From Gilliamella sp. Pra-s52 (GTDB lineage Bacteria; Pseudomonadota; Gammaproteobacteria; Enterobacterales; Orbaceae), in the NCBI RefSeq assembly GCF_009795805.1, contig NZ_WTEY01000005.1, positions 1 to 64,000 of the forward strand: a stretch of DNA of 64,000 bases. Reading direction: 5' to 3'. The notes beneath the pieces are model-generated. The model was not told the origin of the DNA and ran no database searches. It saw only the letters and a program-made list of their open reading frames with translations. Below, piece by piece: positions 48,298 to 56,973 of the stretch (its first letter is position 1; each line of letters starts with the position of its first letter). The position numbers were made by a program, and so were the translations under genes.

Positions 48298-49725
48298 ATG
48301 GCTAAAAGTACAACAATAGCAATAGAATCAATCAAGCAATTAATTGAGTTGGTTGGTGGAAGTAAAAATATTGCCAGTGTTACTCACTGTTTAACAAGAT
48401 TAAGGTTTGCCTTAGTTGATCCTAAGATAGCCGATGTTCAAGCCATAGAAGAACTGCCTTTTGTAAAAGGTTGTTTTAATAATGCTGGTCAATTTCAGGT
48501 AATTATTGGTACTGATGTTGATAGTTATTATCAATCACTTATCCAGCAATTAAATTTAAACGAGGCAAGCAAAGAACAAACTAAAGTAGCAGCAAAACAA
48601 AATATGTCTTTTTTTGAAAGACTGATTTCCAATTTAGCCGAAATTTTTGTGCCATTGTTACCAGCATTAATTGCAGGTGGTTTGTTATTAGGTGTGCGTA
48701 ATATTATTGGCGAAATGCCAACGATTGATGATAAACCACTTATACAAACCTATCATTGGTTGACACCAATTTACAGTATACTTTGGCTACCTTGCGAGGC
48801 GATTTTCCACTTTTTACCCGTTGCCATTTGCTGGTCTACGGTGAAAAAAATGGGAGGGTCGCCAGTTTTAGGTATTGTTTTAGGCATCACTTTGGTTTCA
48901 CCACAATTGATGAACGCTTATGACCTTGGTAGTAAAATACCTGATGTTTGGGATTTTGGTTGGTTTAGTATCGAAAAAGTCGGCTATCAAGCGCAGGTCA
49001 TTCCGTCTATTTTTGCAGGTTTAGCGTTGGGTTGGATCGAAACACGATTACGCAAAATTGTGCCAGACTATCTAAATTTGGTGATAGTGCCGATTGTAGC
49101 CTTGTTACTATCCGTCTTTTTAGCACATTTTTTATTGGGACCTTTTGGGCGAATGCTAGGTAATGGTATTGCTTTTATTGTGAAATATTTAATGACGGGT
49201 GATTATGCCTTTATTGGTGCTGCTATTTTCGGTTTCTTTTATTCACCATTGGTTATTACCGGTATTCACCATACAACCCTTGCGATTGACTTACAAATGA
49301 CAGAAAGTATGGGGGGCACGCCAATTTGGCCAATTATTGCTTTATCAAATATTGCTCAGGCTTCGGCTGTTGTGGGTATTATTTTAGTTAGTAAAAAACA
49401 TAATGAGCGTGAAGTGTCAGTTCCTGCTGCTATATCGGCTTATTTAGGTGTCACCGAGCCAGCCATGTATGGCATCAATCTACGTTATAAATTCCCAATG
49501 CTATGCGCCATGATTGGCTCAGCATTAGCAGGATTAATTTGTGGTTTGTTTGGTGTGTTATCTAATGGTATTGGGGTTGGTGGTTTGCCGGGTATTTTAT
49601 CAATTAAACCTATTTATTGGTCGATTTATGCTTTGGCGATGATTGTGGCAATTGTGGTTCCGATTGCTTTAACTTCGATCGTTTATAAAATAAAACTTAA
49701 AAAAGGTACGTTAGATATTCGCTAA
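48298..49725 (+). CDS. treB: PTS trehalose-specific EIIBC
   Basis: A 475-residue EIIBC. The IIB domain (1-~85) carries the phosphorylated Cys in SVTHCLTRLRF, followed by VKGCFNNAGQFQVIIGTDV. IIC has ~10 TM segments with GIVLGITLVSPQLMNAYDLG, VGYQAQVIPSIFAGLALG, GIHHTTLAIDLQM and 'GVTEPAMYGINLRY'. The pattern follows E. coli TreB closely. No IIA domain, so it uses the glucose IIA (Crr). It imports trehalose as trehalose 6-phosphate. AAGGAG lies 11 nt before the ATG; treC follows. Confidence 0.95.
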   Translation: MAKSTTIAIESIKQLIELVGGSKNIASVTHCLTRLRFALVDPKIADVQAIEELPFVKGCFNNAGQFQVIIGTDVDSYYQSLIQQLNLNEASKEQTKVAAKQNMSFFERLISNLAEIFVPLLPALIAGGLLLGVRNIIGEMPTIDDKPLIQTYHWLTPIYSILWLPCEAIFHFLPVAICWSTVKKMGGSPVLGIVLGITLVSPQLMNAYDLGSKIPDVWDFGWFSIEKVGYQAQVIPSIFAGLALGWIETRLRKIVPDYLNLVIVPIVALLLSVFLAHFLLGPFGRMLGNGIAFIVKYLMTGDYAFIGAAIFGFFYSPLVITGIHHTTLAIDLQMTESMGGTPIWPIIALSNIAQASAVVGIILVSKKHNEREVSVPAAISAYLGVTEPAMYGINLRYKFPMLCAMIGSALAGLICGLFGVLSNGIGVGGLPGILSIKPIYWSIYALAMIVAIVVPIALTSIVYKIKLKKGTLDIR

Positions 49726-49804
49726 ACCCTAGTTATAACCATTAACCGTTCTTATCATCGAGCGGTTAATTTATGAAAAAAAGATGAATAATAAAGAGCA
49801 AACA

Positions 49805-51478
49805 ATGAATAAAATTGATATCCCTTGGTGGCAAAATGGTACTATTTACCAGATCTATCCCAAAAGTTTCCAAGCCAGTGGTTGTGGTTCAACGGGTGAT
49901 TTATTAGGCATTATTAGCCGATTAGATTATCTTAAAAATTTGGGGATTTGTGCCATTTGGTTAACGCCGATTTATCCATCCCCACAAATTGATAACGGTT
50001 ATGATGTGTCGGATTATTATGATATAGATCCGAGCTATGGTTCAATGGCTGATTTTGAGCGATTGGTTAAACAAGCGCATGAGCGTGGTATTCGCATTAT
50101 GATGGATATGGTATTTAATCACACATCAACCGAACACCCATGGTTTAAATCAGCTTTAGATAAGTCAAGCCCTTATCGTTCATTTTATATTTGGAAAGAT
50201 GCCAAAGCTGATGGCGTTGAGCCTAACAATTGGCGGTCAAAATTTGGCGGTAAAGCATGGCAATGGCATGAACAATCAAAACAGTACTATTTACACTTAT
50301 TTGCTAAACAGCAAGCTGATCTTAATTGGGAAAACCCAACTGTTCGTCAAGAAATCAAAAAAGTATGTCAATTTTGGGCAGATAAAGGCGTTGATGCATT
50401 AAGGCTTGATGTGATTAATTTAGTTTCAAAACAGCAAGATTTTCCTGATGATGAAAATGGCGATGGTCGTCGATTTTATACCGATGGCCCAAAAATTCAT
50501 GAATTTTTACAAGAAATCAGTCAAGATGTGTTTCAACCCAATGACCTTAAAACAGTTGGCGAAATGTCATCCACCACATTAGAAAGCTGCCAAAAATATG
50601 CTAGCTTAGATGGTAAAGAATTGACCATGACGTTTAACTTTCATCATCTAAAAATCGATTATCCAAACGGTGATAAATGGACGCTGGCTAAGCCCGATTT
50701 ACTTGAACTCAAAAAAATCCTTGGTTATTGGCAAACAGGCATGCACGGTAAGGCTTGGAATGCAATTTTTTGGTGTAATCATGATCAACCTCGTATCGTC
50801 TCACGCCTTGGTAATGAAAGCCAATATCACAAACAATCTGCCAAAATGTTAGCCATGCTGCTGTATGGTCTACAAGGCACTCCTTATCTTTATCAAGGTG
50901 AGGAAATCGGTATGACCAATCCTCATTTTACTGATATTTCACAATATAAAGATGTGGAAAGCCTTAACATCTATCAAGAAAAACTAGCAGAAGGAATGCC
51001 TAAAGCCAAAATTTTAGCAATCCTTGCTAGCAAATCCAGAGACAATAGCCGAACGCCAATGCAATGGGATAATTCAGCCAATGCAGGCTTTACTCAAGGT
51101 AGGTCTTGGATTGAGATTGCTAATAATTATCCTCAAATTAATGTCAAAGCGGCACTCGATGATCCTGATTCGATATTTTATTGCTATCAAACCTTAATTA
51201 AATTACGCAAAACGTACCCGATTTTTATTTTTGGTGATTATCAAGATTTAACGCCAGATATTGCCGATTATTGGTGCTATGTCAGACGTTGGAATAATCA
51301 AACGTTACTCGTGATAGCCAATCTGACCGATAAATCCGTTAAATGGCAATTACCAAAAGAGTTGCAAACTATTGGCTGGCAAAGATTGTTGAGTAATTAC
51401 TCCAATACCTCACCACTAAACACTGAAATAAGCTTAAAACCTTATGAGGCTATATATTGGTTGCAACAGCCGGATTAA
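49805..51478 (+). CDS. treC: Trehalose-6-phosphate hydrolase (GH13)
   Basis: A 557-residue alpha-glucosidase of GH13 cutting trehalose 6-phosphate to glucose and glucose 6-phosphate. Start at ATG 49805 (MNKIDIPWWQNGTIYQIYP aligns with E. coli TreC); an ATG at 49784 would add seven residues. GH13 regions: DMVFNHTS (I), GVDALRLDVIN with nucleophile Asp (II), VGEMSS acid/base Glu (III), and WCNHDQPRI (IV). SRDNSRTPMQW near 410 also matches. In operon with treB, ended by a terminator. Confidence 0.95.
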   Translation: MNKIDIPWWQNGTIYQIYPKSFQASGCGSTGDLLGIISRLDYLKNLGICAIWLTPIYPSPQIDNGYDVSDYYDIDPSYGSMADFERLVKQAHERGIRIMMDMVFNHTSTEHPWFKSALDKSSPYRSFYIWKDAKADGVEPNNWRSKFGGKAWQWHEQSKQYYLHLFAKQQADLNWENPTVRQEIKKVCQFWADKGVDALRLDVINLVSKQQDFPDDENGDGRRFYTDGPKIHEFLQEISQDVFQPNDLKTVGEMSSTTLESCQKYASLDGKELTMTFNFHHLKIDYPNGDKWTLAKPDLLELKKILGYWQTGMHGKAWNAIFWCNHDQPRIVSRLGNESQYHKQSAKMLAMLLYGLQGTPYLYQGEEIGMTNPHFTDISQYKDVESLNIYQEKLAEGMPKAKILAILASKSRDNSRTPMQWDNSANAGFTQGRSWIEIANNYPQINVKAALDDPDSIFYCYQTLIKLRKTYPIFIFGDYQDLTPDIADYWCYVRRWNNQTLLVIANLTDKSVKWQLPKELQTIGWQRLLSNYSNTSPLNTEISLKPYEAIYWLQQPD

Positions 51479-51487
51479 GCAAGCGAT

Positions 51488-51520
51488 ATGGGCAATCTAT
51501 AAAAAGGTTGTCCATTTTTA
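51488..51520 (+). terminator. Terminator after treC
   Basis: ATGGGCAATCT pairs with AGGTTGTCCAT (two G-T pairs), loop ATAAAA, followed by TTTTTA. Confidence 0.8.
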
Positions 51521-51567
51521 TGTACGATAATTGTTCCATTTTAAAGCCAACCAGTTGATCGATTTAA

Positions 51568-51815
51568 TTAAAAAGTCTTTTTTAAATTCCAACCATGCAA
51601 ATCCAGTTCATCATCAATAGTAAAAGTTAAATGTGAGGTAGGATTATCAATAGCCAAATACTTATCCAACGGATGAACATAAATAAAACGTACATCATAA
51701 TCGCTATTTGGCGAAGGGAACCCCATGCCCGACAGCCCGATTCACAGGCGTAAAGTATATGGATATTATGTTGTTGTGCTAATTCTTCTAATTTTGGTTT
51801 TATGCTGTTTTGCAT
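51568..51815 (-). pseudogene. Truncated, frameshifted nucleotidyltransferase (YcgL/COG3541-like)
   Basis: The first frame reads MQNSIKPKLEELAQQHNIHI then LYACESGCRAWG, the start of the predicted nucleotidyltransferase family with its G-S-R-A-W-G motif (here Cys replaces Ser). In the G-run near 51721-51724 a shift leads into FPSPNSDYDVRFIYVH, which includes the family's DYDVRFIY metal-binding motif, then HLTFTIDDELDLHGWNLKK and stop. Full members are ~250 residues, so this keeps only the N-terminal third. The remainder of 51479-52190 shows the treC terminator and no other gene. Confidence 0.75.
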
Positions 51816-52190
51816 TGCAACTATTCCTTTAGGTTATTTATTTTATATCTGAATTTTTAACGCATTTAAAGCCTTTTGCCTATTACCAGAAATCATTGAG
51901 CATAATGATTTATGATTGAAACGGTATAGAATCCTGAATATTTTTTACAAATACATAAAATATTACGATGATTTAGATCTAAAATGAGATTTGCCAGCGG
52001 GTAAAAACGTGTCACCAGTGTGAATGTCTAACCATGTTTGACGGTAACGTTGATATCGCTTTATTTGACAATAGTTAGCTAATGTGGCATATCTTTTATC
52101 CTCCATCAACCCAATAAAATAGAGTTACCATTTGGTTAATTAATGCAATATAATCAAGGTTATGTTTAAATAAGCAACAGGGAAATCACT

Positions 52191-52916
52191 ATGAGTAAGC
52201 GGATAGCCGTTCTAGGCGATAACACCACTACCGGTGGCAAAATCATTTCAGCATCGGATCAAAGTTTTTGCCAATTGAAGGGGGTCGCTTGTATTGGGGA
52301 TTATGCCTACTGCCCTAAATGTGAAAATACTGGAAAAATTATAGAGGGTACCGATAATTTTATCATTGCGGGTAAACCCGCTGCTTACGATGGTTGTATC
52401 ATTGCATGTAAATGTTCGCCAGTTGGTTATAATAAAATTATAGCAACAAAAAGTACCATTTTTGTTGGTGCAAAAAATCAAAATAGCCATTTTGTCAGAA
52501 TGACAAATACCTCTGTAAAAAGTGACATATATAACAATTTAACCAATAAAGTAGAAAAAAATAGTCAGCAAGATGTCGAAGCTTATTTATTTACTACAAG
52601 GATGAACAATTTCACACAACTAGGTACACATTCTGCTCTTTATATTCATATCAAAGGTAAAACTCCTTTAATTTTTGATCCTAATGGGGATTATATGCGG
52701 CAATATCGAGGACAAGCAGATGCTTTTTATGATGATGGAGACATCCCTTTTTCAATAGAGCAATTTGTAAAATACCATGCACAAGATGGAGATTATGTTT
52801 CTCAACGCGAAATCACTTTAACACGAGATCAAGCTCTCAATATTGAAAAAAGAATTATTAATGGTAATTATGAAATTCCTCCTTATTTCCCATATTGTGC
52901 ATATGCCATTTCATGA
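52191..52916 (+). CDS. PAAR-tipped T6SS effector with permuted papain-like domain, premature stop
   Basis: 241 residues to the TGA. Residues 1-~95 form a PAAR tip: IAVLGDNTTTGGKIIS, CIGDYAYCPKCENTG, IIAGKPAAYDGCIIACKC. Residues ~120-241 resemble circularly permuted NlpC/P60 (papain-like) hydrolases, with His147 in GTHSALYIHI, FDPNGDY, and Cys236 in FPYCAYAIS. The same frame continues past the TGA (VLDEYGLQELYRLPGSLEEA and ~17 more) to a TAA at 53024, which overlaps the downstream gene start by 14 nt. The original protein was therefore ~277 residues, and the TGA is probably a nonsense mutation. Likely acted on peptidoglycan or lipids; fold call is inferred. Confidence 0.72.
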   Translation: MSKRIAVLGDNTTTGGKIISASDQSFCQLKGVACIGDYAYCPKCENTGKIIEGTDNFIIAGKPAAYDGCIIACKCSPVGYNKIIATKSTIFVGAKNQNSHFVRMTNTSVKSDIYNNLTNKVEKNSQQDVEAYLFTTRMNNFTQLGTHSALYIHIKGKTPLIFDPNGDYMRQYRGQADAFYDDGDIPFSIEQFVKYHAQDGDYVSQREITLTRDQALNIEKRIINGNYEIPPYFPYCAYAIS

Positions 52917-53010
52917 GTTTTAGATGAATATGGTCTACAAGAACTTTATCGGTTACCAGGCTCTTTGGAAGAAGCGGTAAAAGAGATTGAAGACAAAAAA
53001 GGGCAATCTA

Positions 53011-53448
53011 ATGAAAATAATTAATTTATTAATTATCGTATTGTTTAACTTTATAGGTGCCTATCTAAGTTACCAATGGTGTTATCGAATGATTATCGCA
53101 AAACATCGCACACCAGAATTATATTATTTGATATGTTATGGTTTGTGTTATTTCTGTTTTATTCTAATTTCAATCTTTCTTTTAAATAAAATAAAACAAC
53201 CGATAGGTTTAGTGATTTGCGCAGTGCCAATTGGTTTTATCATTACCTTAATGTCTCCAATTTTATTCATGTTAATTGTTGAAGATAATAATAAATTGAT
53301 TTTTAATCTAAATTTTATTATGGGGATGTTAGGTATCACATCAATGATAACCCTTAATTTTATAATATATCCGGCAATTTTATTATGCTGTCATTATTCT
53401 ATTGGTGGGATACAAAAAATATCAAATAAGCTTACTTTGAAGCAATAA
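53011..53448 (+). CDS. Putative membrane immunity protein of the PAAR effector
   Basis: A 145-residue very hydrophobic protein with about four TM helices (for example IINLLIIVLFNFIGAYLS, LIGFIITLMSPILFMLI-like, and MGMLGITSMITLNFIIYPAIL). I start it at ATG 53011, preceded by AAAAAGGGCAATCTA; an upstream GTG/ATG-like start at 52987 is less likely. It overlaps the un-truncated effector frame, as expected for coupled effector-immunity pairs. The family is not recognised. Immunity role is inferred from position alone. Confidence 0.6.
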   Translation: MKIINLLIIVLFNFIGAYLSYQWCYRMIIAKHRTPELYYLICYGLCYFCFILISIFLLNKIKQPIGLVICAVPIGFIITLMSPILFMLIVEDNNKLIFNLNFIMGMLGITSMITLNFIIYPAILLCCHYSIGGIQKISNKLTLKQ

Positions 53449-53518
53449 TTAATAGCTCTAATCAGCCAGAAAATTGCCCAACAATTTTATACTGTGGAAC
53501 TCGTAAATACCCCATAGT

Positions 53519-53680
53519 TAGTACACAATTCAAGTAGAAAATTATGCTATCTGTTTTAGTGTTTTAAATTTAATGGTGATATCATGTGATTTTCCCTGTT
53601 GGTAAACGCTTTTCTAATTTTCAGATTCAAATCCTCTTTTAGTTTTATCATAGAAAATTTTCTACTTTTGGGTTGTACTA
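53519..53680 (-). mobile_element. Remnant resembling an internally deleted IS3-family element
   Basis: Imperfect 25-base terminal inverted repeats: TAGTACACAATTCAAGTAG at 53519 (continuing AAAATT) against, on the other strand from 53680, TAGTACAACCCAAAAGTAG (continuing AAAATT). Only 162 bp. On the minus strand, just inside the right end, a broken frame reads KTKRGFESEN-stop-KSVYQQG, similar to the KTKRxFsxEFK start of IS3-family OrfA. Too short to be active. No target duplication was found. The remainder of 53449-53699 is empty. Confidence 0.4.
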
Positions 53681-53699
53681 TTTTAAGGAGTAGTTACAT

Positions 53700-55307
53700 T
53701 TAACTATTGTGCGAAGCAAGTAGCGTTGCCAACCTTTTTTTAATTTCATCATCAGGTTCGTTTGTAATAAGCCCTTGCAAGGCAAGCATTAGTTTATTTG
53801 TCCAACATTGTCTATCCCAAGCTTCAATCGCATTTAATGCCATGTTTCGGTTGCGTATTACTGGGCTGTTTAGACCAATTAATATAAGATCTTCGCCAAC
53901 ACATGGAAACCGGTTGAGCTCTTGTAAAATAGCATCCAATGCACGGTGTGCTTTATATTTGATGCCAAATGCAGATTCTAGCGCTGGCCCAGTTGCGATT
54001 TTTGTAAAGTCATATTGTTGGCCAGCTAACTGCATAACTTGTTGTACTCTTTGTATATCATCGGTTTGCATTAAATAATACCACTGTTCATCCTGATGAT
54101 TTTTTTGATATGCAAAACGCGCATCCCATGCATCAAATCCAAATTGTGTGTAAAGATCAGCCGCTAACCAAAATTTACTGCTATTATCAGTTATTAAATC
54201 GTGTTCAATCAATGCTAACCATTTATCTTGATGGATAAACTCATTTGCTTTTTCAATAATTGCATTTTTTATTTTTTCATCCCAACTAGGATAACTTTCA
54301 TCAAGCTGGTTGATAATAAAATCACGTATAGTCAATACTGTCCGTAAAGGGGGGAGTTCAGCTAATGAGGGTAGTTTTAGTAAATGTTTTAAATAATTTA
54401 AACAAACAACAGCACCTTCCTCATAACAGTGCATATCTTCGGCTGGTCCGCCCATGATGAGTGCTTCTAAAATTTCACCCGCAGATTCTAATAAAGCTAA
54501 ATCAACACAATCTTGTTCTAAAACTTGATTTAATTCACCTGCTGTTGCGCAAGTATAAGCAAGATATTCGTTCATAACGCTATTTTGATAACCCGCTCTT
54601 AATAACCAATCTTTAGTTGTTGATGATAATTGATATCCGGCTAATCGTTCAACGATATGGATCCTACCCCAACCATCCACTTTTTTAGCTAAAGTAACTA
54701 AGGCATTTTCGACTTGTTCTGGTGATGATAAGGTGTTTTGTAATGCAACGGCTGAATATAAGGTAAACTCTTCATGCATGCCTAATAATAAAAATAAGTC
54801 TGTTTGTTCGGTAGTAAAACATCCTAATACAGCAATACTAAACTTAATGATTTCACGATCAGGGCTATTTGTTGCTAACCAATAGGTAAATTCATATAAC
54901 TTATCAAAATCAATGTCAACTTTTGGTATTGCATCACTTAAATCATCAATAAAACTTAAAGTACCTTCCGTATTTATTAAGGTGTAAAGTTTTTCGATAT
55001 CGTGTTTATTGGGTTGTGTTGATATTGTGATTAGTAACGTTAAAATTTCTTCAACACATGTTTGTTCAGATGATGCGCCATGATGATTGCTAACCCCATC
55101 CATGGCCCCTGCCGCCCATTTTAATTTTGTATCATCAGATGATTCATCAGGAAGTGTTTGGGCTATTTCAGGCAGTTTTTCAGCATTTTGATAAGGCAGT
55201 AAAAATTGATAAATACTGATTTTATTGTTATCCCATACCATTGGAAATGGTTGAGTAGTAGCCATATCTGATCGTTCTGTCGTTGAATTTTGAGTATTTT
55301 CTTTCAT
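53700..55307 (-). CDS. HEAT-like repeat protein encoded with rtcB
   Basis: A 535-residue soluble protein, all-helical by appearance. Repeated pairs of amphipathic helices have the spacing of HEAT/Armadillo scaffolds (e.g. LVTLAKKVDGWGRIHIVERL; LILIGLNSPVIRNRNMALNA and NEPDDEIKKRLATLLAS at the end). No catalytic motif seen. It lies 159 nt downstream of rtcB on the same strand, behind the rtcB sigma-54 promoter, so probably belongs to the RNA-repair operon. Such scaffolds may bind RNA or protein partners. Function unknown; this is the least explained member of the cluster. Confidence 0.65.
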   Translation of the reverse strand: MKENTQNSTTERSDMATTQPFPMVWDNNKISIYQFLLPYQNAEKLPEIAQTLPDESSDDTKLKWAAGAMDGVSNHHGASSEQTCVEEILTLLITISTQPNKHDIEKLYTLINTEGTLSFIDDLSDAIPKVDIDFDKLYEFTYWLATNSPDREIIKFSIAVLGCFTTEQTDLFLLLGMHEEFTLYSAVALQNTLSSPEQVENALVTLAKKVDGWGRIHIVERLAGYQLSSTTKDWLLRAGYQNSVMNEYLAYTCATAGELNQVLEQDCVDLALLESAGEILEALIMGGPAEDMHCYEEGAVVCLNYLKHLLKLPSLAELPPLRTVLTIRDFIINQLDESYPSWDEKIKNAIIEKANEFIHQDKWLALIEHDLITDNSSKFWLAADLYTQFGFDAWDARFAYQKNHQDEQWYYLMQTDDIQRVQQVMQLAGQQYDFTKIATGPALESAFGIKYKAHRALDAILQELNRFPCVGEDLILIGLNSPVIRNRNMALNAIEAWDRQCWTNKLMLALQGLITNEPDDEIKKRLATLLASHNS

Positions 55308-55438
55308 TGTTAATCCTTTAAATATTTTATTGTTAGAATGATTAGTTATTTAAATCAAATTGAATAATCACGATAGTAATGCATTATTTTAGATGCATCA
55401 TTGATATAATTAGGGTTTTTAATATTTTTATTTCCACC

Positions 55439-55464
55439 AATATCGAGGATTGCTCCTCAATATT
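55439..55464 (-). repeat. Hairpin between rtcB and the HEAT-like gene
   Basis: AATATTGAGGA and TCCTCGATATT (minus strand) form an 11-bp stem with one wobble and loop GCAA, a GNRA tetraloop. It starts right after the rtcB stop. No clear T-run follows on the minus strand, so it may be a processing or stability element and not a terminator. Confidence 0.5.
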
Positions 55465-55466
55465 TT

Positions 55467-56687
55467 TTACCCTTTCACACATACGACTTGCCGTAATTGA
55501 TGGACAATTTCGACCAGTTCATTTTGGGCTGTCATTACTGCATCGATATCTTTGTATGCCATTGGGATTTCATCAATCACGTTGGCATCTTTACGGCATT
55601 CAACATGCGCTGTTGCTTTAATTTGGTCTTCAATGGTAAATTTCTTTTTGGCTTCAGTTCGGCTCATAACTCGCCCTGCACCATGCGAGCATGAACAGAA
55701 ACTTTCTTCATTACCAAGTCCTCGCACAATATAGCTTTTTGCGCCCATTGAGCCTGGAATAATCCCTAGCTCACCTTTTCGAGCAGACACCGCACCTTTA
55801 CGCGTAATGAAAATTTCTTCACCAAAATGTTGCTCTTTTTGTACATAGTTATGGTGACAATTTACCGCCGACATGTGGGTGGTAAATGGTTTAGTAATGA
55901 CTTTACGCATTGCTAAAATAACATTATTCATCATGGCTTCACGGTTGAGTCTTGCAAATTCTTGCGCCCAATGTACGGCATCAATATAATCATGAAAATG
56001 TTCAGTGCCTTCTTGTAAATAAGCCAAATCTTTATCGGGTAGATTTTTGATATGGTTCTCCATATCTTTTTTAGCCATTTCTATAAAAAAGCTACCAATA
56101 GCATTACCTACACCACGTGATCCACTATGCAACATAATCCAAACTCGATCGGCTTCGTCCAAACAAATTTCGATAAAATGGTTGCCAGTGCCGAGTGTTC
56201 CTAAATGTCGGTAGTTATTAGTATTTAAAAAACGTGGGTATTTTTCAGTTAATTTTTCAAAACCGGGTAATAGCTGTTGCCAATAACTATCGATTAGTGA
56301 TGGTGGATTTTGCCAGCTACCATTATCTCGACCTTTATGTTTTGGTGTTATACCATGAGGTACTGCTTTTTCAATTTCATGCCGTAATGGTAATAAATTG
56401 TCAGGTAAATCATGTGCTAATAAGGATGTTTGCACGGCAATCATTCCACAGCCAATATCAACGCCTACTGTTGCTGGTATAATTGCCCCGATGGTTGGGA
56501 TCACACTACCGATAGTCGATCCTTTTCCTACATGTACATCGGGCATGACGGCGATATGTTTAAAAATAAACGGTAATTGTGCCGTTTTGGTTAATTGGGT
56601 TTTGGCTTCTTCTTCAACAGGCACGCCTTTTGTCCACATTTTTATTGGTTTTGCGTTATCTGTTTGTAATAAGTTATATTGACTCAT
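55467..56687 (-). CDS. rtcB: RNA ligase RtcB
   Basis: A 406-residue RtcB (E. coli 408), started at ATG 56687, 9 nt after a GGAA site; an ATG at 56699 would add four residues. Active-site blocks are all present: VGVDIGCGM (metal Cys), GTLGTGNHFIEICL (His), WIMLHSGSRGVGNAIG (His), MSAVNCHHNYVQKEQHFGEE, and SFCSCSHGAGRVMSR with the guanylylated His. It joins RNA 2',3'-cyclic phosphate or 3'-phosphate ends to 5'-OH ends with GTP and Mn, repairing cleaved tRNA and rRNA. Divergent from its activator rtcR. No RtcA cyclase gene lies here. Confidence 0.97.
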   Translation of the reverse strand: MSQYNLLQTDNAKPIKMWTKGVPVEEEAKTQLTKTAQLPFIFKHIAVMPDVHVGKGSTIGSVIPTIGAIIPATVGVDIGCGMIAVQTSLLAHDLPDNLLPLRHEIEKAVPHGITPKHKGRDNGSWQNPPSLIDSYWQQLLPGFEKLTEKYPRFLNTNNYRHLGTLGTGNHFIEICLDEADRVWIMLHSGSRGVGNAIGSFFIEMAKKDMENHIKNLPDKDLAYLQEGTEHFHDYIDAVHWAQEFARLNREAMMNNVILAMRKVITKPFTTHMSAVNCHHNYVQKEQHFGEEIFITRKGAVSARKGELGIIPGSMGAKSYIVRGLGNEESFCSCSHGAGRVMSRTEAKKKFTIEDQIKATAHVECRKDANVIDEIPMAYKDIDAVMTAQNELVEIVHQLRQVVCVKG

Positions 56688-56811
56688 TTTTAATTCCATC
56701 TAAATTTCATGCAACGTTAAGTTACTAAGTTTACAAGTTCAGTTTTATTTTGAGATGTTATCCCCTTTTTCTTGGGCGATAAAACCTTTTTTGTGATTCA
56801 TTATTATAATT

Positions 56812-56827
56812 TGCTAAAAGTGTGCCA
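56812..56827 (-). promoter_or_regulatory. Sigma-54 promoter for rtcB
   Basis: On the minus strand TGGCACACTTTTAGCA: TGGCAC, N5, TAGCA, one mismatch from the TGGCAC-N5-TTGCA consensus, with GG and GC ten bases apart. It lies 125-140 bp upstream of rtcB and points at it, as expected for an RtcR-activated operon. Confidence 0.82.
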
Positions 56828-56973
56828 AAAATTAAAGAAAGATAAAAATAATTAATATCAATTTGATTTAAAACAAAAAAATAAATTTAAAACAGAACAA
56901 TCTAAAAATTAGATAGATTTAAATAAGTTTGTTTTTTATAATTTTATCTATTAATTTATAAATTTTTATAAAA

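Noticed and set aside
52914..52916. TGA in the PAAR effector as a selenocysteine codon
   Set aside because: No convincing SECIS-like hairpin directly after the TGA, and the effector family is not known to use selenocysteine; a nonsense mutation is simpler.
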